Shown here: piece by piece, positions 17,906 through 26,128 of the stretch | How the letters are laid out: each line of letters begins with the position of its first letter | How positions within the stretch are numbered: the stretch's first letter is position 1 | Assembly (NCBI RefSeq): GCF_023074055.1 | Contig: NZ_JADPKR010000078.1 | Span: forward strand, 62,001-126,000 | Direction: 5' to 3' | Length of the DNA: 64,000 nucleotides | Source of the DNA: Bradyrhizobium sp. 141 | GTDB lineage: Bacteria > Pseudomonadota > Alphaproteobacteria > Rhizobiales > Xanthobacteraceae | Program-made: the position numbers and the translations under genes | Notes under the pieces: generated by a model | What the model was told of the DNA's origin: nothing | Seen by the model: only the letters and a program-made list of their open reading frames with translations | The model's database searches: none

Positions 17906-18156
17906 AGGCGTCTCCCGTCCCTTTGCGGCGCGCGCCGCATTTTTTGGCCAGGTTGATTGCCCGGGCAATTTGTCTTCCGTGTCGATTATGGAGACGATCG
18001 CGCGCGGGTCCACGCCTTTTTCGGACATGGGCCAATGCCGATCACGCGGAGCACTCCGCAATGACGGGCCATGGGCGACTGCGCACTATCACGGCTCCGC
18101 GCGCGATGACGCCGGCTCGACTCTACATCACAGTGCCAAGCCCTCCTGCTCGGCAG

Positions 18157-19308
18157 CTACTTCATCAGTCTGAAGCGGCCTCCTTCCACCTTGATCAAGA
18201 ACGCCGAGCGCTCGTCGTATCCATTGTGATCGCTCGCGCTCATCGTGGACAGGCCGTTGTTGAGATACACCTCCTTGACGCACTCGAGCTCGTCACGAAG
18301 GGCCGCCCGGAACTCTCCCGTGCCGGGTTTCGCGGTCTTCAATGCAGTTGGTATCGCCGTCTGGAGGAGCGCCATCGAATCCCACAGATGCGCTGCGAAG
18401 ATGTTCGGCTTCTGCCCGTTCGCCTTTTCGTAGGCGGACAGCAATTGGTCTCGGATCTTGCGGAACGGATCGTCCGCCGGCAGATCGTCCGCGATCGTGA
18501 ACGCCTCGCCGGTGAAGACGGCGCCTTCGACACTGGCGCCGCCGAGCTTGATGAATTCCTCAGTGGCCACACCGTGGGTCTGGTAGATCTTGCCGGAATA
18601 GCCTCGCTCGCGAAGCGCCTGTTGCGGCAGGACCGCCGGCGTGCCCGCCGAGGCGATGAAGACGGCGTCTGGATTTGTCGCCATCACCCTGAGAGCCTGG
18701 CCGGTCACGCTGGTGTCGGCGCGCGCATAGACTTCGTGCGTGGTCAGGGTCAGGCCGAGGGTGGGGGCAAGCCTGCTCACTTCCTTGTAATAGCCCTCGC
18801 CATATCCATCGGAGACGCCGATGTAGCCGAGGGTCTTCGCGCCCGATTTGGCGATATGCTTGAGGATCGCGAGTGCCATCAAATCGTCGTTGGGAACGAC
18901 CTTGAAGGCCCATTTGCGCCGTTCGTCCATCGGTTGGACGATGGCTGTCGCCGCGGCCAGCGAGATGATCGGTGTCCTGGCCTCCCAGGCGACATCGAGC
19001 ATCGGCATGGTCACCGGCGTCAGCGATGAGCCGATGAGGACGTCGACACCGTCCTGAATGACGAGCCGCCGCGCGTTCTGAATGCCCTTGGTCGAATCCG
19101 ATTCATCGTCGAGGGGGATATAGACGATCTTCTCGCCGCCGATCTCCTTGGGGAGGGCAGCAACCGTCCGCATCTGCGGCTGCCCGAGCGCCGAGCCCGG
19201 CCCCGAAGCAGAAACCACGATACCCACCTTGATATCGGCATTTGCGCGGGGGATGGCGAGAACCATTGCAGTGCAAACGCATAAGGCGGCGAGGCAGCGC
19301 CGGATCAT
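18157..19308 (-). CDS. Periplasmic ABC substrate-binding protein (LivK-like)
   Basis: About 383 residues with signal peptide MIRRCLAALCVCTAMVLAIPRANA and the type-I periplasmic binding fold (IKVGIVVSASGPGSALGQPQ, LIGSSLTPVTMPM, GYIGVSDGYGEGYY). The family serves HAAT-type importers of branched-chain amino acids, amides or aromatic acids. A strong GGGAGGA ribosome site lies before ATG at 19308. As with the protein at 7.7 kb, no permease or ATPase genes are adjacent. Confidence 0.86.
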   Translation of the reverse strand: MIRRCLAALCVCTAMVLAIPRANADIKVGIVVSASGPGSALGQPQMRTVAALPKEIGGEKIVYIPLDDESDSTKGIQNARRLVIQDGVDVLIGSSLTPVTMPMLDVAWEARTPIISLAAATAIVQPMDERRKWAFKVVPNDDLMALAILKHIAKSGAKTLGYIGVSDGYGEGYYKEVSRLAPTLGLTLTTHEVYARADTSVTGQALRVMATNPDAVFIASAGTPAVLPQQALRERGYSGKIYQTHGVATEEFIKLGGASVEGAVFTGEAFTIADDLPADDPFRKIRDQLLSAYEKANGQKPNIFAAHLWDSMALLQTAIPTALKTAKPGTGEFRAALRDELECVKEVYLNNGLSTMSASDHNGYDERSAFLIKVEGGRFRLMK

Positions 19309-19475
19309 GATGTCCTCCCTGGTATTATATTTCGCTGACGCAATGTCGCTTCGGTCGCGGCGAAAGTCTGTCCCTACGGCTAGGGACAAGCCCGATCGGG
19401 GGAGGATCGTCTGTCGGGTCTGCCTTGGTTACGCCGGGATCCTGACGCCAGACCGGGCCCGGCCTGCGGGCGCAA

Positions 19476-19958
19476 TCACGCCTCGCCCGCATCGCGCCGA
19501 TAGCGGAAATCGCAGTGCGGCGCGCCTTGCATAATCGTCTGCGTGCGCGTCAGCTTGATATCCGAGCCGAAACCTTCCGCGGTCGCAAAGTCGGCGGTGC
19601 AGATCAGAAGGAAGCCGAGCTCGGGCTCGCCGAGCGCCTTGTAGAACTCGGCATAGGCGCACCGCTTCACATCGAAGGCGAAGGCGTCGTGGGTCTCCTC
19701 GACGATGTCATAGGCGAGCGCGTCGTCGCGGGCGTAGGTTCTGAACGCCGAGGACACGGCCTTGCCAAGATCGGTTTCGCTCTTGCCCCGACTCTGGGCC
19801 TTCCAGAATTCCTCGCCGAAGCCGCGATAGAGATCGCCGACTGCCTTGCGTACCAGTGCGTTGGCGCGCGGCGCGCCGAGCTCGGCCTGGAGCGCCTTGA
19901 CCAGCGGCACCAGCACCTGCGCCTGAATTTTTGCCTGCTCGATGACGGATATGCTCAT
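19476..19958 (-). CDS. L-2-amino-thiazoline-4-carboxylate (ATC) hydrolase-like protein
   Basis: A 160-residue protein matching the ATC hydrolase family by its C-terminal pattern (GFLLICTADFATAEGFGSDIKL...TIMQGAPHCDFRY). Characterised members open the thiazoline ring in bacterial L-cysteine synthesis from ATC. Many family members in alphaproteobacteria have no proven substrate, so this is a family call only. It is isolated, with no second cysteine-pathway gene beside it. Confidence 0.75.
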   Translation of the reverse strand: MSISVIEQAKIQAQVLVPLVKALQAELGAPRANALVRKAVGDLYRGFGEEFWKAQSRGKSETDLGKAVSSAFRTYARDDALAYDIVEETHDAFAFDVKRCAYAEFYKALGEPELGFLLICTADFATAEGFGSDIKLTRTQTIMQGAPHCDFRYRRDAGEA

Positions 19959-20028
19959 GGGCGCCTCTCGTCTGAGATAGCATCGTAGCCGGGATGGAGC
20001 GTAAGCTAAACTCGCCGGCGACAGTTGG

Positions 20029-20565
20029 CTAACTCTCGGCAGGGTAGGCCAGGCGGCTGCCAGCCACGCCCCGCGCCGCCGGATTCATTTCGGCTTGTTT
20101 GACTTGCCCGGGCCCGAGAATGTGAAACACCGTCTCGCCGGCAGCGAGCAGATAATCCGTGATGATCCGCCGGTGGCATCGCCACCACAGGGTCTCTGCG
20201 CACATGATCGCGCAGCGCTGGACCTGCCCGAGAGCCCGCAGATGCGCGAGCCCTTCATGAAAGGCCGCGCTCATGGCGTGGTCGGCGTAATTGTGGAAGC
20301 TGCCGTTCTGCCAGAACGCATTGATCTCGCGCGGCACCTCGCGCTTGCGGCTGCGCAGGCCGCCGAGCGAGGCGATGTGCTCGTAGCCGATCGAAGCGGC
20401 CCCGAGCGATTGCGGCAGGGTCTCGCGATTGTACTGCGGATTGGTGCGGGAGCGGGGCGCGGTGCGAACGTCAGCCACGAAGGTGACCGAGCTGTCCTGC
20501 AACAATTCGACGAATTGCTCGATCGAACGCGTGGCATGGCCGATGGTGAAGAAGGGATGAGCCAT
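20029..20565 (-). CDS. DUF488-family protein
   Basis: A 178-residue DUF488 protein. Diagnostic features are the N-terminal FFTIGHATRSIEQFVELL, the DVRTAPRSRTNPQ motif and the CAETLWWRCHRRIITDYL motif with its conserved Cys and His. The biochemical function of DUF488 is unknown. It lies 31 bases downstream of a small TUDOR-type gene on the same strand and may share its transcript. Confidence 0.82.
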   Translation of the reverse strand: MAHPFFTIGHATRSIEQFVELLQDSSVTFVADVRTAPRSRTNPQYNRETLPQSLGAASIGYEHIASLGGLRSRKREVPREINAFWQNGSFHNYADHAMSAAFHEGLAHLRALGQVQRCAIMCAETLWWRCHRRIITDYLLAAGETVFHILGPGQVKQAEMNPAARGVAGSRLAYPAES

Positions 20566-20596
20566 GGGACGCCTCGTCAGCTCGGCCCGCGGGCCG

Positions 20597-20812
20597 TCAG
20601 CTCTTCAACAACCGCAATGCGCGGCCCTTGTGCAGAGCGACGTGGTCGGTCTTGTCGCTCTTGATCTCGTATTGCGGATCGTCCGCGCTGGCGTGGTGCG
20701 TGTAGCCCTTGTAGTCGACGTCCTCCGTGTGAACGCGCAGGATATGGCCACGCACGCGGCCGGCCTCGGAATTCCAGCTGACGCGATCGCCGCGCTTGAA
20801 GGATTTGGGCAC
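20597..20812 (-). CDS. Small TUDOR-type (DUF2945) protein
   Basis: A 71-residue protein beginning MPKSFKRGDRVSWNSEAGRV and ending HKGRALRLLKS, matching the DUF2945/hypervirulence-associated TUDOR-like family. The fold is a small beta barrel with basic residues; function unknown. The likely start is a GTG at 20812, because homology begins there; longer readings add low-complexity residues. No strong ribosome site is visible. Confidence 0.72.
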   Translation of the reverse strand: MPKSFKRGDRVSWNSEAGRVRGHILRVHTEDVDYKGYTHHASADDPQYEIKSDKTDHVALHKGRALRLLKS

Positions 20813-21009
20813 GGCGGACCAATGCCGAAGCCAGTCGAGTGTTCCCGAAGACCGAGCAAGGCGCACCAGTCCGTCTGCTCTTCGAGCTACGCCGGACACG
20901 CTTCGCATTTAGATGAGTGGCTTGCCGAGCCGTAGCTCGCGGCGGCAGCCCGCCTTCGCCCTTTGGGCTTCGGCGTGGCATCCTGCACTCTGCTATCGCG
21001 AGCGAAGGA

Positions 21010-21084
21010 TGGTGGGCACGACAGGGATCGAACCTGTGACCCCTACCATGTCAAGGTAGTGCTCTCCCGCTGAGCTACGTGCCC
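21010..21084 (-). tRNA. tRNA-Val (anticodon GAC)
   Basis: A 75-base tRNA on the minus strand including an encoded CCA end. The acceptor stem GGGCACG pairs with CGTGCCC, the D arm is GCTC...GAGC, the anticodon stem CTACC/GGTAG encloses loop TTGACAT with anticodon GAC, and the T arm is ACAGG-TTCGATC-CCTGT. It reads GUC/GUU valine codons. No duplicated 3' end was found nearby that would mark an integrated element. Confidence 0.96.
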
Positions 21085-21158
21085 TAGAGGTCGTCTAGAT
21101 CGGGTGGGGTCCCTATAACGGCTCAGGGGAGCCGGCGCAAGGACGGAACGGGGCCGAT

Positions 21159-21518
21159 TCAGGCCGCCAGCATCTTGTTCACTTCGCTGACCAATTCGCG
21201 CAGATGCACGGGCTTGGACAGCACCTTCGCATTCTTGGGGGCGTCCGAATCCGAGTTCAGGGCCACCGCGGCGAAGCCGGTGATGAACATGATCTTGATG
21301 TCGGGGTCGAGTTCCGAAGCCCGGCGGGCGAGCTCGATGCCGTCCATCTCCGGCATCACGATGTCGGTCAGCAGCATCTCGAACGGCTCTTCCCGCAGCC
21401 GTTGATAGGCGGCCATGCCGTTGTCATGGGACGAGACCTGAAAACCGGCGTTTTCCAGCGCCTTGACCAGGAAACGGCGCATGTCGTTGTCGTCTTCGGC
21501 GAGCAGGATTTTTGGCAT
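21159..21518 (-). CDS. cpdR: CpdR-like single-domain response regulator
   Basis: A 119-residue stand-alone receiver domain (MPKILLAEDDNDMRRFLVKAL). The acidic pocket is AEDD, the phospho-acceptor Asp lies in LLTDIVMPEMDGIEL, and the Lys is in VLSKPVHLREL. This sequence style and the position beside an N-formylglutamate amidohydrolase and hisN match alphaproteobacterial CpdR. CpdR directs ClpXP proteolysis of cell-cycle proteins and is controlled by the CckA-ChpT phosphorelay. The start MPKILL is chosen over a longer in-frame reading by homology. Confidence 0.85.
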   Translation of the reverse strand: MPKILLAEDDNDMRRFLVKALENAGFQVSSHDNGMAAYQRLREEPFEMLLTDIVMPEMDGIELARRASELDPDIKIMFITGFAAVALNSDSDAPKNAKVLSKPVHLRELVSEVNKMLAA

Positions 21519-21847
21519 GGCAGGAAACGTCGATCCCCAGAGGATATCAGCAGAGGTCACTAAGCCCGACAGAGGGTAAATTTGGGGTGAAAATCTTTAC
21601 CCTGAGGCGGCGACGCTGCCCGTTCCTTGTGAACCGGAATGGGGCTCGAATCAATCGAGCCGCAGCGGCTCATCCCCGTCTCCGTGCCCGCACGGTTAAG
21701 ACGTGTTCCAACAAGCCGTCACATCTTTTCGCTTGGCAGAATGGTTGCGATTCCGGACAATGACGACACATAAGAGCCGCTCGATCGGCCGAATCAATGT
21801 GGTCTGGACCTGCCAGATCCCGGCGCGAAGGGACGAAGCCTGAGAAG

Positions 21848-22738
21848 ATGACCCGGTTTGACGGCGAGGTGTCGCCAGCCTTCGAGATCGTGGAGCCCGC
21901 GCAATGGCGCGCGCCTGTCATCTTCAACTCGCCCCATTCCGGCTCGACCTATCCGGACGAATTCCTCGCCGCCTCCAGGATCGACCTGCCGACGCTGCGG
22001 CGATCCGAAGATTCCTTCATGGACGAGCTGATCGGCCACTTAAGCGAGCGCGGCTTTCCGACCGTCAGGGTCAATTTTCCCCGCTCCTATGTCGACGTCA
22101 ATCGCGAGCCCTATGAGCTCGACCCGCGCATGTTCAGCGGACGGCTGCCGAGCTTTGCCAATACCCGCTCGATGCGGGTCGCCGGCGGCCTCGGCACCAT
22201 TCCGCGCGTGGTCGGCGACGGCCAGGAGATCTACCGCGACCGCATCCTGGTCGACGATGCGCTGGGGCGGATCGAGACGCTGTACAAGCCCTATCACCGC
22301 GCGCTGCGCCGGTTGATCAACAAGGTGCACCAGATGTTCGGCACCGTGGTGCTGGTCGACTGCCATTCGATGCCCTCAGTCGGCGTGTCCCGCGACGAGC
22401 CGCGCCGTCCCGACGTCGTGATCGGCGACCGCTACGGCACGAGCTGCACGCCGCTTCTGCCCGACCGGGTCGAGGAGACCATGACCGGGCTCGGCTATTC
22501 GATCGGCCGCAACAAGCCCTATGCCGGCGGTTTCATCACCGAGCATTACGGCAATCCCGCGAGCGGCCTGCACGCGGTGCAGCTCGAGCTCAACCGCGCG
22601 ATCTACATGGACGAGCGACGGCGCGAGCGCAGTCCACGCTTTGCGCAAGTGGCGACCGACTTCGGCGTTCTCGCCGACGTGCTGGCGACCACGATTCCGT
22701 TCGGCGACCTCGGCCCGTTCCAGGCCGCGGCGGAATAG
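21848..22738 (+). CDS. N-formylglutamate amidohydrolase-family protein
   Basis: About 296 residues of the N-formylglutamate amidohydrolase (HutG/FGase) family, metal-dependent enzymes that release formate and glutamate. Signature regions are VIFNSPHSGSTYPDEF, VNFPRSYVDVNREPYELDP, VVLVDCHSMPS and GGFITEHYGNP. No other histidine-utilisation genes are present, so the in vivo substrate may be another N-formyl amino acid. The ATG at 21848 is preferred by homology. Confidence 0.85.
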   Translation: MTRFDGEVSPAFEIVEPAQWRAPVIFNSPHSGSTYPDEFLAASRIDLPTLRRSEDSFMDELIGHLSERGFPTVRVNFPRSYVDVNREPYELDPRMFSGRLPSFANTRSMRVAGGLGTIPRVVGDGQEIYRDRILVDDALGRIETLYKPYHRALRRLINKVHQMFGTVVLVDCHSMPSVGVSRDEPRRPDVVIGDRYGTSCTPLLPDRVEETMTGLGYSIGRNKPYAGGFITEHYGNPASGLHAVQLELNRAIYMDERRRERSPRFAQVATDFGVLADVLATTIPFGDLGPFQAAAE

Positions 22739-22840
22739 GCGCCGGCATTTCTTCTTGAGATCGTGTGATCTGCGGTTGGCGCGAACGCGTCTTCGCTTCG
22801 CCCATTTGCGCGGGCTGAACTGAAAGCAGAGGCTCGCAAG

Positions 22841-22931
22841 AAAAAAGGGCCGCTCGCGAATGACGCAAGCGGCCCAAGTCTAGGGAGGAAACGCCCAAGG
22901 AGGGCAGCGGTAACGCCAAGCGCTACCGCAC
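22841..22931 (-). ncRNA. Candidate mmgR-type (alphaproteobacterial) trans-acting small RNA
   Basis: Read on the minus strand, a 10-base-pair hairpin comes first (GCGGTAGCGC, loop TTG, GCGTTACCGC; 22929-22907). A single-stranded stretch with the decamer TTTCCTCCCT (22891-22882) follows. It ends in an intrinsic terminator: stem GGGCCGCT/AGCGGCCC (22875-22847) and six T (22846-22841). This hairpin, UUUCCUCCCU, terminator order is how I remember the mmgR small RNA family, which limits polyhydroxybutyrate accumulation in Sinorhizobium. A promoter (TTGCAC, 17 bases, CATATT) sits just upstream. The structure is seen; the family name is from memory. Confidence 0.65.
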
Positions 22932-22935
22932 CGCA

Positions 22936-22977
22936 ACAATATGCGACCGCGACGCACAAAGTGCAAGGGCTTTTGAG
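22936..22977 (-). promoter_or_regulatory. Sigma-70-like promoter for the small RNA
   Basis: On the minus strand TTGCAC is followed after 17 bases by CATATT, and the predicted transcript start falls about where the small RNA's 5' hairpin begins. The spacing and position agree with an independent transcription unit. Confidence 0.5.
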
Positions 22978-23270
22978 CCGTTTCCCATGCAATATGCACA
23001 TGGCTCAGTTGCTTCTACGGAAACCCAGATTCAGTTTCTTTGATAAGGAAATTCAATGGGTTGATAGGTGTTTGCATACGAACGAGGCATGGTCGGAACT
23101 AAGTTTTCAACGCCGTGATCGATATTTGGCCCGGAGATGACTGAGATATGGCAGCTGGCCGCGGCATTCAAAATACCAGGGAGCAAAACAAGACAGCGCT
23201 GCAAGATCCTGCCGAATTGAGCTAGGCAGGAGGCGAGCTTCATCCAATTTCGCTTTTGAGGATTCGGCCT

Positions 23271-24053
23271 GTGACGGTGATCGACTTCTCCGCCTTCATC
23301 GGACGGCTCGCCACCGCCTCCGGCGAAACCATCCTGCCGTTCTTCCGCACCTCGCTGTCGATCGACGACAAGAGCAAGACCAGGGATTTCGACCCCGTGA
23401 CCGAGGCCGACCGCGCCGCCGAGGCGGTGATGCGGCGGCTGATCAAGGCCAACTTCCCACAGCACGGCATCGTCGGTGAGGAATTCGGCAACGAGCGCGA
23501 GGATGCCGACTATGTCTGGGTGCTCGACCCCATCGACGGCACCAAATCTTTCATTGGCGGCTTTCCGATCTGGGGCACGCTGATCGCACTGCTGCACAAG
23601 GGCGCGCCGGTGTTCGGCATGATGCACCAGCCCTTCATCGGCGAGCGCTTCTCCGGCGACAACGGCTCGGCCAACTACAAGGGCCCCTCCGGCGAGCGCC
23701 GGCTCCAGGTCCGCCGCTGCGCCTCGCTTGCGGAAGCCACGACCTACACCACCAGCCCTCTGCTGATGAACGAGCGGGACCGCGCCATCTTCGGCCGTAT
23801 CGAGCAGGACGCGCGGCTGTCGCGCTATGGCGGCGACTGCTACTCCTATTGCATGCTGGCGGCGGGCCACGTCGATCTCGTGGTCGAGACCGAGCTGAAG
23901 CCTTATGATATCGCGGCGCTGATCCCGATCGTGACCGGGGCCGGCGGCGTCGTCACCACCTGGGAGGGCAAGCCGGCCCAGGGCGGCGGCCGCATCATCG
24001 CCGCCGGCGACGCCAGGGTCCACGAAGAAGCCTTGAGGCTTTTGAACCAATAA
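23271..24053 (+). CDS. hisN: Inositol-monophosphatase-type histidinol-phosphate phosphatase
   Basis: About 260 residues of the IMPase superfamily. The metal sites are DPVTEADRAAE, GEEFG and WVLDPIDGTKSFIGGFPIWG, and the C-terminal aspartate lies in LKPYDIAALIPIVTGAGG. The IDGTKSFIGG version is typical of HisN, which dephosphorylates L-histidinol phosphate in histidine biosynthesis. The GTG at 23271 is chosen because GAGG lies 9 bases before it; an upstream TTG at 23256 would precede this site. A Bug-type receptor gene starts 21 bases after its end. Confidence 0.85.
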   Translation: MTVIDFSAFIGRLATASGETILPFFRTSLSIDDKSKTRDFDPVTEADRAAEAVMRRLIKANFPQHGIVGEEFGNEREDADYVWVLDPIDGTKSFIGGFPIWGTLIALLHKGAPVFGMMHQPFIGERFSGDNGSANYKGPSGERRLQVRRCASLAEATTYTTSPLLMNERDRAIFGRIEQDARLSRYGGDCYSYCMLAAGHVDLVVETELKPYDIAALIPIVTGAGGVVTTWEGKPAQGGGRIIAAGDARVHEEALRLLNQ

Positions 24054-24074
24054 CAACGCGGGCGGAGAGCTTGC

Positions 24075-25040
24075 ATGACCATCTCACGCAGGCTGCTTCT
24101 TGGATTGTTTCTGCTGTTGCCGACGCTGGCGTCGGCACAGAATTTTCCGGCGAAGCCAATCAAGCTGATCGTGCCGTTCCCGGCCGGCGGTCCCAACGAC
24201 ATCATCGCGCGTGTGATCGGCCAACGCATGTCGGAGCTCTCGGGCCAGCCGGTGCTGATCGACAATCGCGGCGGCCAGGGCGGCGTGCTCGGCACCGATG
24301 CCGTCTCCAAGGCCACGCCCGACGGCTACACCATCGCGATCTCCAGCGCCGGCGCCCTCGCGATCAGTCCGAGCATGGAGAAAGTCGCCTACGACACGCT
24401 GACCGATCTGACGCCGGTGACGCTGGTTGCCACCGTGCCGGAAATGCTCGTGGTCGCTACCAACGTGCCCGCAAAGGACATCGGCGAGCTGATTGCGCTG
24501 GCCAAGACGCAGCCCGGAAAGCTCAACTTCGCCTCCTCCGGCCCCGGCAGCCTGCCGCATCTGGCCGGCGAATTGTTCAAGCTGACGGCCAAGATCGACA
24601 TCGTGCACGTGCCCTATCGCGGTGCCGCGCCGGCCGTGAACGATCTGCTGGGCCAACAGGTCCAGATGACGTTCCTCGATCTTCCGGTGCTGCTGCCGCA
24701 GGTCAGGGCGGGCGCGCTGCGGCCGATCGCAGTCGGCTCGGCCGCGCGCGCGCCGACAGCGCCTGAGGTGCCGACCACCGCGGAAGCGGGTTTTGCCGGC
24801 CTCCACATCGAGAACTGGTACGGCATGGTCGCGCCTAAGGGCACGCCGAAGGAGATTGTCACCGCGCTGCATGGCCTGGCAACCAAGGCGATGGCGGATC
24901 CCGCGGTGAAGGAAAAGCTCGCCGCACAAGGCGCGACGCTGGTCGGCGATGAGCCGGAGCATTTTCGCTCATTCATCGCGGACGAGACCCAGAAGTGGGC
25001 GAAGGTGATCAAGGACGCCGGGGTGGAGACGGCGAAGTAG
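24075..25040 (+). CDS. Bug-family (tripartite tricarboxylate transporter) periplasmic receptor
   Basis: A 321-residue Bug/TctC-type extracytoplasmic receptor. It has a signal peptide (MTISRRLLLGLFLLLPTLASAQ) and the family signatures PIKLIVPFPAGGPNDIIARVIG and NFASSGPGSLPHLAGELFK. These bind carboxylates or related small acids. Companion TctA/TctB membrane genes are absent, as is usual for the many orphan Bug receptors of related bacteria. A GGAGAG ribosome site precedes ATG 24075. Close spacing suggests cotranscription with hisN. Confidence 0.88.
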   Translation: MTISRRLLLGLFLLLPTLASAQNFPAKPIKLIVPFPAGGPNDIIARVIGQRMSELSGQPVLIDNRGGQGGVLGTDAVSKATPDGYTIAISSAGALAISPSMEKVAYDTLTDLTPVTLVATVPEMLVVATNVPAKDIGELIALAKTQPGKLNFASSGPGSLPHLAGELFKLTAKIDIVHVPYRGAAPAVNDLLGQQVQMTFLDLPVLLPQVRAGALRPIAVGSAARAPTAPEVPTTAEAGFAGLHIENWYGMVAPKGTPKEIVTALHGLATKAMADPAVKEKLAAQGATLVGDEPEHFRSFIADETQKWAKVIKDAGVETAK

Positions 25041-25046
25041 CCACAC

Positions 25047-25133
25047 CGTCATGGCCGGGCGTGTCCCGGCCATCCACGTCTTTGCCGCACGGCACGAAGA
25101 ACGTGGATGCCCGGGACAAGCCCGGGCATGACG
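25047..25133. repeat. Intergenic palindromic repeat, family A
   Basis: Second copy of the CGTCATGGCCGGG...CCCGGGCATGACG element, between the converging Bug-receptor and LysR genes. Arms and core closely match the copy at 7421-7506. Confidence 0.8.
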
Positions 25134-25146
25134 AGCTTGGCTCCTT

Positions 25147-26037
25147 CTATACCGCCGCCGCCCGGAGATGCTCCACCAGCATTTTGGCCGGCCGCGGCAG
25201 CGCCTTGAAGCTACGCGCGCAGATCACGAGTTTTCGGTTGGCGAAAGCATTGCGCAGGCGGACCATGGCGAGCGGCATGGTCTTGGCGCAGCGGCGAGCG
25301 GCTGCTTCGGGCACGAGCGCCACGCCGACATCGGCGGCGACCATCTGGCAGATCGCGTCGAAGTCGCGCAGGCGCGCGCGGAAATGCGGGCGCATGCCGA
25401 GCCGGGCCGCGTGCTTGGAGATGTGCATCTGAAGCGCGATGGCGCTGGTCAGGCCGACGAAGTCGCACGCCCCCGCCTCCTGAAAATCGATCTGGCGGCG
25501 GCCCGCGAACGGGCCGCGCTTCGACGTCACCAGCGTCAGACGGTCCTCGCTGAAGACGAAGCGCTCGATATGGTCGGGCAGCGCGTGCTCGGCGGCAAAG
25601 CCGAGATCTGCCGCACCTGCGGTGATCGCCGCGGCGATGTCGGTGCTCTCGCGCTCCTCAATGTCGATCGCGACGTCGCGATGCTCGCGCAGGAAGCCGG
25701 CGAGCGCCTTCGGCAGATGCTCCGACAGGCCCGACGTGTTGGCGAGGAAATGCACGCTGGCGCGAACGCCGCTGGCAAAGCCGGCGAGATCGCCGCGCAT
25801 GGCGTCGATCTGGTGGATGACGAGCCGCGCATGATCGAGCAGGCTCTCGCCGGCCGCGGTCAATTCGACGCCGCGCCGCCCGCGCTTGAGCAGCGCGACA
25901 CCGAGCGCGTCCTCCAGGCCCTTGATGCGCGCGCTGGCCGAGGCGAGCGCCAGGTGCGCACGCTCCGCACCGCGGGTGATGCTGCGCTGGTCGGCGACCG
26001 CGATGAAGAGCTGGAGGTCGACGAGGTCGAAGCGCAT
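25147..26037 (-). CDS. LysR-family transcriptional regulator
   Basis: About 296 residues. The N-terminal winged helix (MRFDLVDLQLFIAVADQRSITRGAERAHLALASASARIKGLE) is typical LysR, followed by a periplasmic-binding-like effector domain. It is divergent from a TauE/SafE exporter gene with 91 bases between the starts, the usual arrangement for a LysR regulator and its target. The homology start is MRFDLV at 26037. Confidence 0.9.
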   Translation of the reverse strand: MRFDLVDLQLFIAVADQRSITRGAERAHLALASASARIKGLEDALGVALLKRGRRGVELTAAGESLLDHARLVIHQIDAMRGDLAGFASGVRASVHFLANTSGLSEHLPKALAGFLREHRDVAIDIEERESTDIAAAITAGAADLGFAAEHALPDHIERFVFSEDRLTLVTSKRGPFAGRRQIDFQEAGACDFVGLTSAIALQMHISKHAARLGMRPHFRARLRDFDAICQMVAADVGVALVPEAAARRCAKTMPLAMVRLRNAFANRKLVICARSFKALPRPAKMLVEHLRAAAV

Positions 26038-26128
26038 GGCAGGTCTCTCCTCAGCCTTCGGCCAGTACGAAGGCACTCTCCGTAACCTCCAGATTGTGCC
26101 GGCGCGCGGCTTCGGTCAATGTGCAGAT

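Larger units (their letters stand above)
22739..23270. other. Intergenic region carrying a minus-strand small-RNA candidate
   Basis: About 530 bases between the amidohydrolase and hisN genes. The left half holds the candidate small RNA described separately. The right half (about 23000-23250) is relatively AT-rich and shows no convincing gene; GGAGGC at 23229-23234 is too far from the hisN start to be its ribosome site. Confidence 0.6.

Noticed and set aside
21010..21150. tRNA-Val 3' end as an attachment site for an integrated element
   Set aside because: No second copy of the tRNA 3' end, no integrase gene, and no mobile-element genes were found in the flanking sequence.
22603..23001. A 132-codon minus-strand frame between the amidohydrolase and hisN
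   Set aside because: It covers the small-RNA promoter, hairpins and terminator, has no ribosome site, and its translation is low in family-like features after the first hydrophobic run. The RNA reading explains the structure better.
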